A stretch of DNA of 64,000 nt from SpSt-539 sp964549445 (GCA_964549445.1 CAZJVS010000001.1:1-64000); one strand, 5' to 3'. Positions 1 through 7,993 are shown, numbered from the stretch's first letter. The notes: generated by a model from the sequence alone, not told the origin. Translations and numbers: made by a program.

Positions 1-304
1 GGAGCTGGGGCTCGAGGCGGGAGATGATGGTGGAGATGGGTCCGGCGGAGACGGGTTTGTGGCGCGGGGGTGTGGCAGATGGGTCGGGTTGGTCGGCTTC
101 CGGTTTATTGGCGTTAATTGGCAGAGGTTGGCGGAGGGGCGGTTCTGAGGCGGAATCGGGGGTTGGAATGGCAGTTTCGACGGGCGCGGGGACCGATTGA
201 GCGGGCGGCGAGGCGGCAGTGGCGGGCGACGGATTGGCAGCGACGAATGGCGTCGTGGCGGATTCTGAGTTGAAGAGTTCGTTTGGCGTTAATTGGCAGA
301 CCAT
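1..304 (-). CDS. Hypothetical protein, N-terminal part, cut by the left edge
   Basis: The minus strand is open for 101 codons from an ATG at 304 to the window edge, with no stop. A strong ribosome site (GAGGGAGGT) sits about five bases upstream of the ATG, and third codon positions are GC-rich, which favours a real gene. The visible protein begins MVCQLTPNELFNSES and is then very rich in Ala, Pro and Ser, like a disordered linker. It becomes more ordered near the edge (KPVSAGPISTIISRLEP). There is no signal peptide or recognisable domain in the visible part, so the function is unknown. An 18-bp direct repeat occurs twice inside it, once overlapping the first codons. Confidence 0.55.
   Translation of the reverse strand, partial: MVCQLTPNELFNSESATTPFVAANPSPATAASPPAQSVPAPVETAIPTPDSASEPPLRQPLPINANKPEADQPDPSATPPRHKPVSAGPISTIISRLEPQL
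108..300. repeat. 18-bp perfect direct repeat pair
   Basis: The 18-mer TTGGCGTTAATTGGCAGA occurs at 108-125 and again at 283-300, 175 bp apart. The two copies lie in different reading frames of the left-edge gene (QLTPN at the N-terminus, LPINAN further in), so protein repetition does not explain the match. The right copy ends two bases before the start codon complement. Its role is unknown. Confidence 0.6.
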
Positions 305-548
305 GACGGACCTCCCTCATGTTCGAGCCGGAGCGGCGCGAAAAGCGATTGGCGCGCAAGGTCTCCGGGGCCGGTTCGGCGCTGCGTGCGCGCAGCATCT
401 CCGAGCAGCTTCATTCAATTTCGGTGTGCGGGCTATCCCGGCGCGCCGGGACCCTCGCTGATTCACGCTGTATACGCGCCCGCCGTGCCACAGAGACTGC
501 GAGATTCTGTCGTCCCAACGGGACTCCATGGATGGGGCGACGAGTGGA

Positions 549-569
549 CCCACCGATGAAATCGGTGGG
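549..569. repeat. REP-like hairpin with GAA loop
   Basis: A perfect 9-bp stem CCCACCGAT/ATCGGTGGG closes a GAA loop and is followed by CTAAG. The 305-633 stretch otherwise holds no convincing gene. It contains this hairpin and a weaker one at 595-609. The form resembles REP-type extragenic palindromes found in many bacteria. No T-run follows, so it is unlikely to be a simple terminator. Confidence 0.55.
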
Positions 570-594
570 CTAAGTTCAGTCGTCCCTGACGCGC

Positions 595-609
595 CAGCCG
601 GAATGGCTG
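595..609. repeat. Short REP-like hairpin with GAA loop
   Basis: CAGCCG-GAA-TGGCTG pairs over six positions, including one G-T wobble, around a GAA loop. It lies 26 bp after the preceding hairpin and 24 bp before the zinc-ribbon gene at 634. It is probably a degenerate member of the same hairpin family. Confidence 0.35.
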
Positions 610-633
610 CACGCGGCGGGTTAGAATGTTGGC

Positions 634-1173
634 GTGGGCGCTCGCGGACGAGTTTGGCGGGTGGGGAAGTGGGTGGGGGTTGTGGCGCTTGTCGTCGGGA
701 CGTTCGCGACTATCGCGTGGTTTTGCAAATTGCTTCAGGAATCGCAGGAAGCAATTGCGTATGGCGTTGCGGCATCGATTCCGCACATCCTGCTCGGCAT
801 GCTTGTTCTATTCAGGGCATCGGAGCGCGCAGAGGTTCGAATTGCACTCGTTGTCACATGCGTCGGGCTCATGATTATCGACGTCGGAATGTGGGTCGAG
901 TCGCTCATAACTCGAACACGGTCGACCGGCGCGTTGATTGTCCTGTTTATTCCGCAGTTCATACTGATTCAAGTCGTCGTCTGTTTCATCATCTTTGGGA
1001 TCAGCGTCGCCCTGGCGAGTATCGTCGTTCCCCGACTGCGCCGCGGCGAAGATCATCCGGTTTGCGAGAGGTGCGGGTACAACCTGACGAAAAATGAGAG
1101 CGGGCGGTGTCCGGAGTGTGGGGTGGAGATACCGCGACAATCGGAGAGAGAATCGGCGAGGCCGAACAGGTGA
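634..1173 (+). CDS. Membrane protein with C-terminal zinc ribbon
   Basis: This is a 179-aa protein with about four hydrophobic helices (roughly residues 11-31, 42-62, 68-88 and 97-132). A short cytoplasmic tail follows with a double-CxxC zinc ribbon, CERCGYNLTKNESGRCPECG. This ribbon type is common at the ends of planctomycete membrane proteins of unknown role. The start is a GTG at 634 without a strong ribosome site. The stop overlaps the start of the next gene in a GTGA arrangement, suggesting translational coupling. The enzymatic or transport role is unknown. The ribbon probably binds one zinc and could mediate interaction with another protein or nucleic acid. Confidence 0.75.
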   Translation: MGARGRVWRVGKWVGVVALVVGTFATIAWFCKLLQESQEAIAYGVAASIPHILLGMLVLFRASERAEVRIALVVTCVGLMIIDVGMWVESLITRTRSTGALIVLFIPQFILIQVVVCFIIFGISVALASIVVPRLRRGEDHPVCERCGYNLTKNESGRCPECGVEIPRQSERESARPNR

Positions 1174-2015
1174 AGCGCACGCGACGGGATCGGGTGTTTC
1201 TGGTTACGGCGACGATGGCCGGTCTTGGCGGGATGGTAGCGGTACCGTTCCTGGCTGTGTTCGCCGCGAGTGTGATCCTGCCGTGGTTTGGAATACAGAT
1301 TCCGAATTTTGATGACCAGCGTCTGACGAATTGGATTTTCTTCGGCGGGATGGGCGTCGGGCTGGCGCTCGGGGCAATAGTTTACTTTCTGACGAGTCGT
1401 TCGCGCGATCGGCGGAGCGCGTACCATTGGTGGCGGTTGTTTCGCGCTTATGTTGTCGTGTTGGCCCCGTTTGTTGTGTCCGCTCTCCCGACGCTCGGAT
1501 TTCCAATGAACGCGGGTCTTCGTGTCGCCTGCTGGATCTTCGTCATCATTCCGCCGCTGTGGCTGCCGGACGTCTATCGGCGGGTTGCGCCGCGCGTTCG
1601 AACCGGCTATTACCAGCGAGCGCGGTGGGTGAGGCGGAATCGGGTGCCACGGTGGTGCAACGCGGGGATCGCGGCCGTGGTGTTCGTTGTGATTGGATGC
1701 TTACTGCCGGCGGTCTTCGATGGACTCTGGGGCTGGCAGATGGCTGTGCTGACTCGCGGCGGGGGGATGCGAGAATTCAGCATGTGGGTCATTTTGATCG
1801 GCTTGGTGCTGGCCGTCCCGTATGTCGTGGCCCGGTTCGTCTATTCGGGAATGACATGGAAGCTTGAGGATGAGGCGGGGCATTGTCGGCGGTGCGGGTA
1901 TGACTTGACGAAAAATGCGAGCGGGCGGTGTCCGGAGTGTGGGGTGCAACTGGCGCGGTGTAATGGAATGGAAAGCCCGTTGAAACGGGCTGAAGGAGAA
2001 AGAGAAGAGGGGTAG
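1170..2015 (+). CDS. Second membrane protein with C-terminal zinc ribbon
   Basis: This is a 281-aa protein from a GTG at 1170 that overlaps the upstream stop by four bases. A longer frame from 1107 exists but lies wholly inside the upstream gene. It has about six hydrophobic helices followed by a zinc ribbon (CRRCGYDLTKNASGRCPECG). The ribbon DNA is nearly identical to that of the upstream gene although the membrane parts are not. The last residues after the ribbon (GMESPLKRAEGEREEG) are encoded by a REP-like hairpin at 1974-1991, so the original stop may have been displaced by insertion of that element. The function is unknown. Confidence 0.75.
   Translation: MKRTRRDRVFLVTATMAGLGGMVAVPFLAVFAASVILPWFGIQIPNFDDQRLTNWIFFGGMGVGLALGAIVYFLTSRSRDRRSAYHWWRLFRAYVVVLAPFVVSALPTLGFPMNAGLRVACWIFVIIPPLWLPDVYRRVAPRVRTGYYQRARWVRRNRVPRWCNAGIAAVVFVVIGCLLPAVFDGLWGWQMAVLTRGGGMREFSMWVILIGLVLAVPYVVARFVYSGMTWKLEDEAGHCRRCGYDLTKNASGRCPECGVQLARCNGMESPLKRAEGEREEG
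1974..1991. repeat. REP-like hairpin inside the 3' end of a CDS
   Basis: AGCCCGT-TGAA-ACGGGCT forms a 7-bp stem with a TGAA loop. It lies within the last codons of the 1170-2015 gene, after the zinc ribbon. It has the same loop type as the hairpins at 549, 2030 and 2073. Confidence 0.5.
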
Positions 2016-2029
2016 CGTCGTTTGGCGGA

Positions 2030-2090
2030 CCAGCCCTCGAAGGGCTGGCCTAATGGCCCGCTGCGGCGGGGAAACGCCGTGAACGGCGTT
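2030..2090. repeat. Cluster of three REP-like hairpins
   Basis: Three hairpins occur in 61 bp of the 2016-2218 intergenic stretch. CCAGCCCT-CGA-AGGGCTGG is at 2030-2048, CCCGC-TGCG-GCGGG at 2057-2070, and AACGCCG-TGAA-CGGCGTT at 2073-2090. The first is followed by CCTAAT, similar to the CTAAG after the hairpin at 549. No T-tract follows. The stems differ in sequence but the loops resemble each other, so this looks like a family of small palindromic elements. Confidence 0.5.
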
Positions 2091-2218
2091 TGGGGTGGCA
2101 GAGCGCCCTGCACGCGGACGCGATGGCGCGTTGCCGCGGATCTGCGCGGCCGTTGCTGGCGCTGCGGGTTCGGATTGTTGGCGTTGCGACTGATTGATGA
2201 GCAGGCGGGGGCGCGTGA

Positions 2219-3139
2219 TCAGGGCTGGCGGGTGCCGGCGAGTTGGGCGGTGTAGGTGATGAGGCCGGTGGGGTCGGTCATGTTCAGGGTGCCGGAGAGG
2301 GCGTTGCCGCTGAGAATGAGGTTGGCTTCGACGGTGGCGGCGGGGACGGGGGCGTTGGCGATGGGGCCGGGGCGGAAGATGGCGGCCTGGCCGGCGGCGA
2401 GGGGGATGCCGGGTGTGCCGCCGACGATGATGAGATGGCTGCCCTGGATCGTGAGGTTGACGGAGTCATAGGGCTGGCCGGCGCGGGTGGCGACGGACGA
2501 GAGGTGCATCGCGCCGAGCGAAATCAGGTTGGTCGTGGGGAGCGTGGCTGTCGTCAGGGTCAGAACGACCGGGTTTGAGCCGTTGTAGATGAGCGGGCGC
2601 GGCTCGATGCGGAGGGTGGCCGGCTGCGAGAAGGAGGTGTTGCCGGTGGCGTCGAGGAGCTGGCCGGTGACGTTGACGGAATAGGTACCGATGAACGGGT
2701 TCGTGACGCTTGCTCCGCCCGTGGTCGGGAGCGGGTCGAAGGCGGGAGGCTGGGTGTTGACGTCGATGCTGACGATGGCGTCGGATTCGAAGAAGCCGTC
2801 GCTGGCGACGACGCGGAAGACGTAGGGGCCGTCGGCGGGAATGAAGAGCTTGACGTTGAGTGCGCCGCCGATGCGGGTGCTGCTGTCCTCAATTGTGTCG
2901 GGGCCGGAGACCTGGGCGTAGGTGATGGTGAGGCCGTCGCCGTCGGGGTCGAAGGCGAGGGCGGAGAGCGTGAGCTGTTGCGGACCGGTGAGTGTCGCGG
3001 ACTGGGCGATGAAGATGGGCGGGTTGTTGCCGCCGTTTAACGCGAAGCCGGGCACGTTGATGTTCGGGCCGCAGCCGATGGTGAATAGGATCGTGGTTGC
3101 CGCGGCCTGAAACAGGCGCGGACGAAAAGCGAGCTTCAT
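2219..3139 (-). CDS. Exported lipoprotein with cadherin/PKD-like domain
   Basis: This is a 306-aa protein. The ATG at 3139 is chosen because it starts a typical signal peptide: basic MKLAFRPR, a hydrophobic stretch, then FTIGC with Cys23 as probable lipidation site. The lipobox is imperfect, with Thr at -3. A GTG seven codons upstream is an alternative. The next ~100 residues (FDPDGDGLTITYAQVSGPD, then FRVVASDGFFESDAIVSIDV) match the beta-sandwich style of cadherin-like or PKD repeats, often with a DPDGD calcium motif. The rest is Thr/Ala-rich beta sequence without a recognised family. It is probably an outer-envelope surface lipoprotein; its role is unknown. Confidence 0.7.
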   Translation of the reverse strand: MKLAFRPRLFQAAATTILFTIGCGPNINVPGFALNGGNNPPIFIAQSATLTGPQQLTLSALAFDPDGDGLTITYAQVSGPDTIEDSSTRIGGALNVKLFIPADGPYVFRVVASDGFFESDAIVSIDVNTQPPAFDPLPTTGGASVTNPFIGTYSVNVTGQLLDATGNTSFSQPATLRIEPRPLIYNGSNPVVLTLTTATLPTTNLISLGAMHLSSVATRAGQPYDSVNLTIQGSHLIIVGGTPGIPLAAGQAAIFRPGPIANAPVPAATVEANLILSGNALSGTLNMTDPTGLITYTAQLAGTRQP

Positions 3140-3255
3140 TTCCCCTGTTCCCCCCTGCACCGCCTCGATGGGCTGGTGACAACGATTGTATGGCTTGAAG
3201 CGTGTGGGATTCTCGTTTTTCGCGAACGAGCGCGCGGTCAGATAATATCGCGGGG

Positions 3256-4035
3256 ATGACGATGCGAAAGCCGGCTGATGATGCGACGACGCGGTTCTCG
3301 GAGCGCGTGGATGATTATGTGCGGTATCGGCCGGGGTATCCGGGGGCGGTCGTCGAGTGTCTGCGCGATGAGTTTGGATTGCGGGCTGGACAGGTGATTG
3401 CGGATGTGGGGTCGGGGACGGGGATACTCAGCGAGCTGCTGCTGAAGAATGGCAACGTGGTGATCGGGGTGGAGCCGAACGGGCCGATGCGGGCGGCGGC
3501 GGAGCGGATGCTGGCGGGGAATCCGCGGTTTCGGAGCGTTGAGGGGACGGCGGAGGCGACGGGGTTGGGGGATGCGAGCGTGGATTGGGTGACGGCGGGG
3601 CAGGCGTTTCACTGGTTTGATGTCGAGCGGGCGCGGGCGGAGTTTCGGCGGGTGTTGAGGGCGGGCGGACAGGTGGCGCTGCTGTGGAACAACCGGCTGG
3701 AGCACACGGCGTTTCTGGCGGAGTACGAGGGGTTGCTGCAGAAGCTTGGGACGGACTACCTGCGGATCAAGCATCAGGGGGTTGAGTCGGATGGGTCGAT
3801 CGAGCGGTTCTACGGGGCGGGCGGGTTTGAGCGGCGCGAGTTTGAGAACCGGCAGGTGCTGGATTTTGATGGGCTGCGCGGGCGGACGATGTCGGCGTCG
3901 TATGTGCCGAAAGCGGGGCAGGCGGGACATGCGGAGATGATTGCGGGGTTGGAGGCGCTGTTTGCGCGGTATGCGGAGGGTGAGCGGGTTGTGCTGGAGT
4001 ATCAGACGCGGATGTATGTGGGGCGGGTTAGTTGA
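3256..4035 (+). CDS. Class I SAM-dependent methyltransferase
   Basis: This is a 259-aa protein starting MTMRKPADDATTRFSERVDD. The Rossmann-fold SAM signature is clear: VIADVGSGTGILSELLL (motif I, with an acidic residue near the GxGxG loop), then VIGVEPNGPM (motif II acid) and a DWVTAGQAFHWFD segment (motif IV). The FSxRVDDYxRYRPGYP opening is typical of the Methyltransf_11 group that includes trans-aconitate and Crg1-like enzymes. The substrate cannot be assigned. The ATG at 3256 is preferred to the frame's first ATG at 3202 because homologous sequence begins here. Its end overlaps the convergent fdhD gene by eight bases. Confidence 0.85.
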   Translation: MTMRKPADDATTRFSERVDDYVRYRPGYPGAVVECLRDEFGLRAGQVIADVGSGTGILSELLLKNGNVVIGVEPNGPMRAAAERMLAGNPRFRSVEGTAEATGLGDASVDWVTAGQAFHWFDVERARAEFRRVLRAGGQVALLWNNRLEHTAFLAEYEGLLQKLGTDYLRIKHQGVESDGSIERFYGAGGFERREFENRQVLDFDGLRGRTMSASYVPKAGQAGHAEMIAGLEALFARYAEGERVVLEYQTRMYVGRVS

Positions 4036-4840
4036 TTCGCTCTCGGCCGGCGTATGTGACGTAGCCGTCGCCGCGGAGGAAGCCGATCAGGGTTTGATTG
4101 CCGCGGATTGCGAGGTCGATGGCGAGGGAGCTGGGGGCGGAGACGGCGGCGAGGATGGGGATGCCGGCGGCGATTGATTTCTGGGCGATCTCGAAACTCG
4201 CGCGGCCGGAGACGAGGAGGATCGTCCGGTCGAGCGGGAGGCGGTGGTCGAGGACGGCCCAGCCGACGATTTTGTCGACGGCGTTGTGGCGACTGACGTC
4301 TTCGCGGATGCAGAGGAGGCGGCCGGTGTGGTCGAACAGGGCGGCGGCGTGGAGGCCGCCGGTTTCGGCGAAGAGGCGCTGGTGAGTTCGCATCTGATCG
4401 GGGAGAGCAAGCAAAGTGGCTGCGGAGATTTTCAGGTCGCTTTGAATTGGCGCGACGGTGGTGCAGACCTGGTCGATGCTGGCTTTGCCGCAGATGCCGC
4501 AACTGCTGGTGGCGTAGAAGTTGCGCTTGAGCTTGTCGAGGTCGACGTTGGCTGATTTCGCCAACGTGACGACGAGGATGTTGCCGCGCGATTCGGGTTT
4601 TTCGAGTTCGGTGCAGGGGGCGATGCGGTCGATGTCGGCGGCGGAGCGGATGACGTTTTCGGTGAGGAGGAAGCCGGCGGCGAGTTCTTCGTCGTGGCCG
4701 GGGGTGCGCATGGTGACGACGACAGAGACTTTGCCGATGCGGATTTCGAGGGGCTCTTCGACGACGACGGTGTCGTGAGCGGGTTGGGCGGCGGGGGGCT
4801 TGCAGCGCGTGATTTCGACGCGGCGGGTCGGCTCGGGCAT
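4028..4840 (-). CDS. fdhD: FdhD, formate dehydrogenase sulfurtransferase
   Basis: This is a 270-aa protein. FdhD carries sulfur from the cysteine desulfurase IscS to the molybdenum cofactor of formate dehydrogenase and is needed for activity. The diagnostic cysteine pair is present in SSCGICGKASID, along with the family landmarks HDEELAAGFLLTE, SRHNAVDKIVG and LLVSGRASFEI. The start at 4840 (MPEPTRRVEITRC) lies eight bases downstream of the molybdoenzyme stop and fits family length. The longer frame reaching 5104 runs into the upstream gene and is not used. It is third in the operon mobA-molybdoenzyme-fdhD, so its target is almost certainly the adjacent enzyme. Confidence 0.95.
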   Translation of the reverse strand: MPEPTRRVEITRCKPPAAQPAHDTVVVEEPLEIRIGKVSVVVTMRTPGHDEELAAGFLLTENVIRSAADIDRIAPCTELEKPESRGNILVVTLAKSANVDLDKLKRNFYATSSCGICGKASIDQVCTTVAPIQSDLKISAATLLALPDQMRTHQRLFAETGGLHAAALFDHTGRLLCIREDVSRHNAVDKIVGWAVLDHRLPLDRTILLVSGRASFEIAQKSIAAGIPILAAVSAPSSLAIDLAIRGNQTLIGFLRGDGYVTYAGRERIN

Positions 4841-4847
4841 GGGGCGA

Positions 4848-7103
4848 TTATACGGGTTCGATGCGGACGCGGACGTTGTAGTCGGGCTCGCAGCTGGCGG
4901 GGTCGTAGATCCCGCGCGGGATGAGGTCGTTGGCGAAGGGCCAGAAGACCTGGACGTGGCGCGGGCCGACGGATGGGTCGCGGTGGCAGCGGCCGGTGAG
5001 CGAGGCGCCGTGGTCGGTGTGGAGGGTGAGCTTGCGGCCGTTGTTGAGGTTGAGGGCGTCGGCGTCGGCGGGGTTGAAGAGGATGTCGCTGTGGTCGGCG
5101 GCACCGGTCATGTAGTCGTGGGCGTGGTCGGTGCGGTGTTGGGAGTTCCATTGGCCCCAGCCGCGGCGCGTGCTGAGCATGAACCAGCCGGCGGGGAGGT
5201 CGAGGATGCGCGGGCGGAGCGGGGTGAAGCGGGCTTTGTTGTCGGGCATGTGGTCGAAGCCGCGCTTGTAGAGGGCCGTGCCGCCCCATTGAAGCTCGGC
5301 GTGGGGTTCGTTGAGGGCGGCGATGCCGCGGTACATCCAGATGTCGCGGTCCATGGCGCGGCGGATGTCGTCGGTGTTGGTGTATTCGAAGCCGGGTTTT
5401 CCGTCGCCGAGGACGCGGCGGGCGATTTCGCGGAGGGCTTGCCAGGATTCGGGGAGGTCGGCGCAGCGCGGCGCGATCGAGGGGCCGAAGGCGCGGATGG
5501 TGCGGTCGGTCGACGTCGTGGTGAAGACGTGGTCCCACTCGTACCAGTTGCGGACGGGGAGGATGAGCAAGGCGTCGCCAGGCTCGACGAGGGCTTCGTG
5601 GTTCATCATGACGTCGAAGCGGATGCGGAAGGGGATGCGCTCGAGCGTTTCGCGGACGAAGGGGCGGTCGGGCATGGTGTCGAGGAGGTTGCCGCCGAGG
5701 GAGACGAGGAGCTTGATGTCGCCGCGGTGGGCGGCTTCGAGCATGTGGCCGGTGGGGAGGCCGGGCGTGGCCGGAACAGGTGCGCCCCAGGCGTTGCTGA
5801 GGCGGGCGGCGGAATCGGCGGTGATGGCATCGCCGCCGGGGAAGATGTTGGGGGCGACGCCACATTCGCCGGCGGATTGGACGGAGCTTTGGCCGCGGAG
5901 CGGGGCGACGCCTGCGCCCGGGCGGCCGAACTGGCCGAGGGCGAGGGCGAGATTCACGATCGATTGGACGTTTTCGGTGCCGGTGGCATGCTGGGTGAGG
6001 CCCATGCCCCAGGCGAAGGTCGCGTTCTGGCATTCGGCGAGGCGGGCGGCGACTTCGAGCATTTGCTCGCGGGTTGCGCCGGATTGATGCGCGAGGTCGA
6101 CGAAAGATTGCGTGCGGAGTTCGGCGGTGAGGGCGTCGAAGCCGGTTGTTTGCTCGGCGATGAAGCGGCGGTGGTGGGCGGCGAGGAGGTTGTCTTCGAT
6201 GAGGCACTTGAGGACGCCGTTGAAGAAGGCGACGTCGCCGCCGACGCGGACGCGGATGAAGAGGTCGCAGATCTTTGTGCCGAAGAGGGCGCTGGCGGGG
6301 GACGAGGGGACCCAGTAGCGATCGAGGCCGGGCTCGCGGTATGGGTTGACGACGATGACGAAGGGTTTGCCATCGCGGGTGCGCTTGGCGCGGTCGATGT
6401 AGCGCATGATGAGCGGCTGGTTGTTGGCGAGGTTGGTGCCGGCGAGGACGAGGACGTCGGCGTGGATGAAGTCGGAGAGCGAGCCGGAGGCGGCGCCGAC
6501 GCCGAGCGTTGATTTCAGCGCGGAGACGCTAGCGGCGTGGCACTGGCGGGCGCAACTGTCGAGGTTGTTGGTCTTGCCGACGACGCGAGCGAATTGCTGG
6601 AAGGAGAAATACTCCTCGTTGTTGATGGCCTTGCTGGTGGTGAAGTAGCCGGAGGCGTCGCCGCGGTGTTTTGTGATCCAGTGCGCGGCGAGATCGTAGG
6701 CCTCCGTCGGTGAAAGCGTTGAGAAGCCACGATCGCCGCGGCGGCGGATGAGCGGGGCGGGGATGCGGCCGAGGGATTCGATTTCGGCATTTGGAAGCGA
6801 CTGGAGCGCGGCGACGTCGGCAAAGCGGGCGGGGTCGAAGGGCGGGCGGAGGGCTTCTTCGATGAGGCCGAGGCGGGTTAGGCAGAAATGGGGGCTTTCG
6901 GGCATGACGTTGTCGCGGAGGCCGTCGGTCTGGACGGCGCAGCCGTTGCAGGGGCCGTTGAGGACGCGCCAGGCGTCGGGGAGCTGGGTGATGTTCTGGC
7001 CGATGACGCGGAGCATGGAGCGGAAGTGGCGGGGTTTGCGCGGATTGAGCAGCCCGAAGGGGACGAAGTTGCGGAGCGACTGCGATTCGTCGGCGTGATT
7101 CAT
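4848..7103 (-). CDS. Formate dehydrogenase-like molybdopterin oxidoreductase (FdhF/YdeP type)
   Basis: This is a 751-aa molybdopterin oxidoreductase. A CxxC pair (Cys52, Cys55, with Cys74 nearby) lies where the N-terminal iron-sulfur site of the family sits. The segment NNLDSCARQCHAASVSAL aligns with the formate dehydrogenase active site, giving Cys188 as molybdenum ligand (Sec in E. coli FdhF) followed by the catalytic His189. The C-terminal third holds the cofactor-binding domain (GWGQWNSQHRTDHAHDYMTG; DADALNLNNGRKLTL). Length and spacing fit the FdhF/YdeP alpha-subunit group, which lacks obvious small subunits, and none is found here. It overlaps mobA by four bases (ATGA). Formate is the likely but unproven substrate. 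Confidence 0.88.
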   Translation of the reverse strand: MNHADESQSLRNFVPFGLLNPRKPRHFRSMLRVIGQNITQLPDAWRVLNGPCNGCAVQTDGLRDNVMPESPHFCLTRLGLIEEALRPPFDPARFADVAALQSLPNAEIESLGRIPAPLIRRRGDRGFSTLSPTEAYDLAAHWITKHRGDASGYFTTSKAINNEEYFSFQQFARVVGKTNNLDSCARQCHAASVSALKSTLGVGAASGSLSDFIHADVLVLAGTNLANNQPLIMRYIDRAKRTRDGKPFVIVVNPYREPGLDRYWVPSSPASALFGTKICDLFIRVRVGGDVAFFNGVLKCLIEDNLLAAHHRRFIAEQTTGFDALTAELRTQSFVDLAHQSGATREQMLEVAARLAECQNATFAWGMGLTQHATGTENVQSIVNLALALGQFGRPGAGVAPLRGQSSVQSAGECGVAPNIFPGGDAITADSAARLSNAWGAPVPATPGLPTGHMLEAAHRGDIKLLVSLGGNLLDTMPDRPFVRETLERIPFRIRFDVMMNHEALVEPGDALLILPVRNWYEWDHVFTTTSTDRTIRAFGPSIAPRCADLPESWQALREIARRVLGDGKPGFEYTNTDDIRRAMDRDIWMYRGIAALNEPHAELQWGGTALYKRGFDHMPDNKARFTPLRPRILDLPAGWFMLSTRRGWGQWNSQHRTDHAHDYMTGAADHSDILFNPADADALNLNNGRKLTLHTDHGASLTGRCHRDPSVGPRHVQVFWPFANDLIPRGIYDPASCEPDYNVRVRIEPV

Positions 7104-7687
7104 TTGGGCACGTCGCCCAAGTTAACGCAGTCGGCGGGGGTGTTGAGGTTCATGAGCGCGCTTGCGTTGGCGGGGTCGAGGTAAATCGTGTGTGTGCGGA
7201 GCGCGGCGAGGAGGGGCTGGATGGCGTATTGGCGATCGGCGATGCGGGTCGAGACGACCGCTGCCGCCGACGGCATGTAGAGTGCGCAACAGGGATGCAA
7301 GCCGTCGGGTGGCGCGGCGGTGGCGAATGCAACGGCGTCGAAGTCGCAGTGTGCGGCGTCGACGAGGCGGCTGAGGAGATCGGGCGTGAGGCGCGGCATG
7401 TCGCAGGCGAGGAGAAGAGCTGGGTCGCGACCGGCGGCGGCGAGGAGCGAGGCGAGGCCGGCGATGGGTCCGATGTCAGGCGGCGAGTCGGAGATGAGCG
7501 GGAGCGCGTGCAGCGCGGGTGGCAAGTCGAACGGCGGCGCGCCGAGCAGGATCACGCGGTCGGAGAATTGCGCGACGAGACCGACCGTGCGCTCGATGAG
7601 CGATTGGCCGGCAACTTCAATGAGGGCTTTGGGGCGGCCCATACGCCGGCTGAGGCCGCCGATCAGGATTCCCGCGGTGAGCTGCAC
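7100..7687 (-). CDS. mobA: MobA, molybdenum cofactor guanylyltransferase
   Basis: This is a 195-aa protein. MobA transfers GMP from GTP to molybdopterin, making the bis-MGD cofactor used by DMSO-reductase-family enzymes such as the next gene. The nucleotide-binding opening GILIGGLSRRMGRPKALIEV is the family signature (GGxSxRMGxxK). LLLACDMPRLTPDLL supplies the metal-binding Asp of the GT-A-like fold, and a late NLNTPADC segment is typical of MobA. It is the first gene of the operon and overlaps the molybdoenzyme start by four bases. Confidence 0.93.
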   Translation of the reverse strand: MQLTAGILIGGLSRRMGRPKALIEVAGQSLIERTVGLVAQFSDRVILLGAPPFDLPPALHALPLISDSPPDIGPIAGLASLLAAAGRDPALLLACDMPRLTPDLLSRLVDAAHCDFDAVAFATAAPPDGLHPCCALYMPSAAAVVSTRIADRQYAIQPLLAALRTHTIYLDPANASALMNLNTPADCVNLGDVPK

Positions 7688-7747
7688 GGGGTTTAATGTA
7701 GGGCGCGAACGCGGTTGGATACAATTGGTGCGAAAGGAGAATGAGCG

Positions 7748-7993
7748 ATGAAGCAGGTGCGGGCGAACTGGATGCTTATTGTCGGGTTGGCGGTGGGTAC
7801 TGTCGTTGGCCTGGGCGCGGGGTCGCTGCTGAGCGGACGGGAGGCGTTGGCGCAGGGTGGGGCTGGCGGAAAGCCGGTGGGCATCGCGATCTTCAAAGAC
7901 ACGAGCGATATCAACGCGCGGCCACAGGCGTACATCCTCTACGACTCCGGTAAGGTCGAACGCAAGCCGCTTGCGTCACTTGGCGGCGGATGA
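7748..7993 (+). CDS. Small membrane-anchored protein
   Basis: This is an 81-aa protein with a good ribosome site (AGGAG) eight bases before the ATG. Residues 9-28 form one hydrophobic helix (WMLIVGLAVGTVVGLGAG), followed by LSGREALAQGG, which could be a signal cleavage region (ALAQ). The remaining ~45 residues include IAIFKDTSDINARPQAYILYDSGKV-type beta sequence. There are no cysteines and no recognised domain. It is divergent from mobA, with 60 bp between the starts. Whether it is exported or stays anchored cannot be told. Confidence 0.6.
   Translation: MKQVRANWMLIVGLAVGTVVGLGAGSLLSGREALAQGGAGGKPVGIAIFKDTSDINARPQAYILYDSGKVERKPLASLGGG

Noticed and set aside
549..2090. Hairpin cluster as a CRISPR array
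   Set aside because: The stems differ from one another, spacing is irregular and no identical direct repeats occur.
4800..6512. 570-aa plus-strand frame and 591-aa minus-strand frame across the molybdoenzyme gene
   Set aside because: They are Gly/Val/Glu-rich or Arg/Pro-rich low-complexity translations of a high-GC gene in the wrong frames, with no domain or ribosome site.
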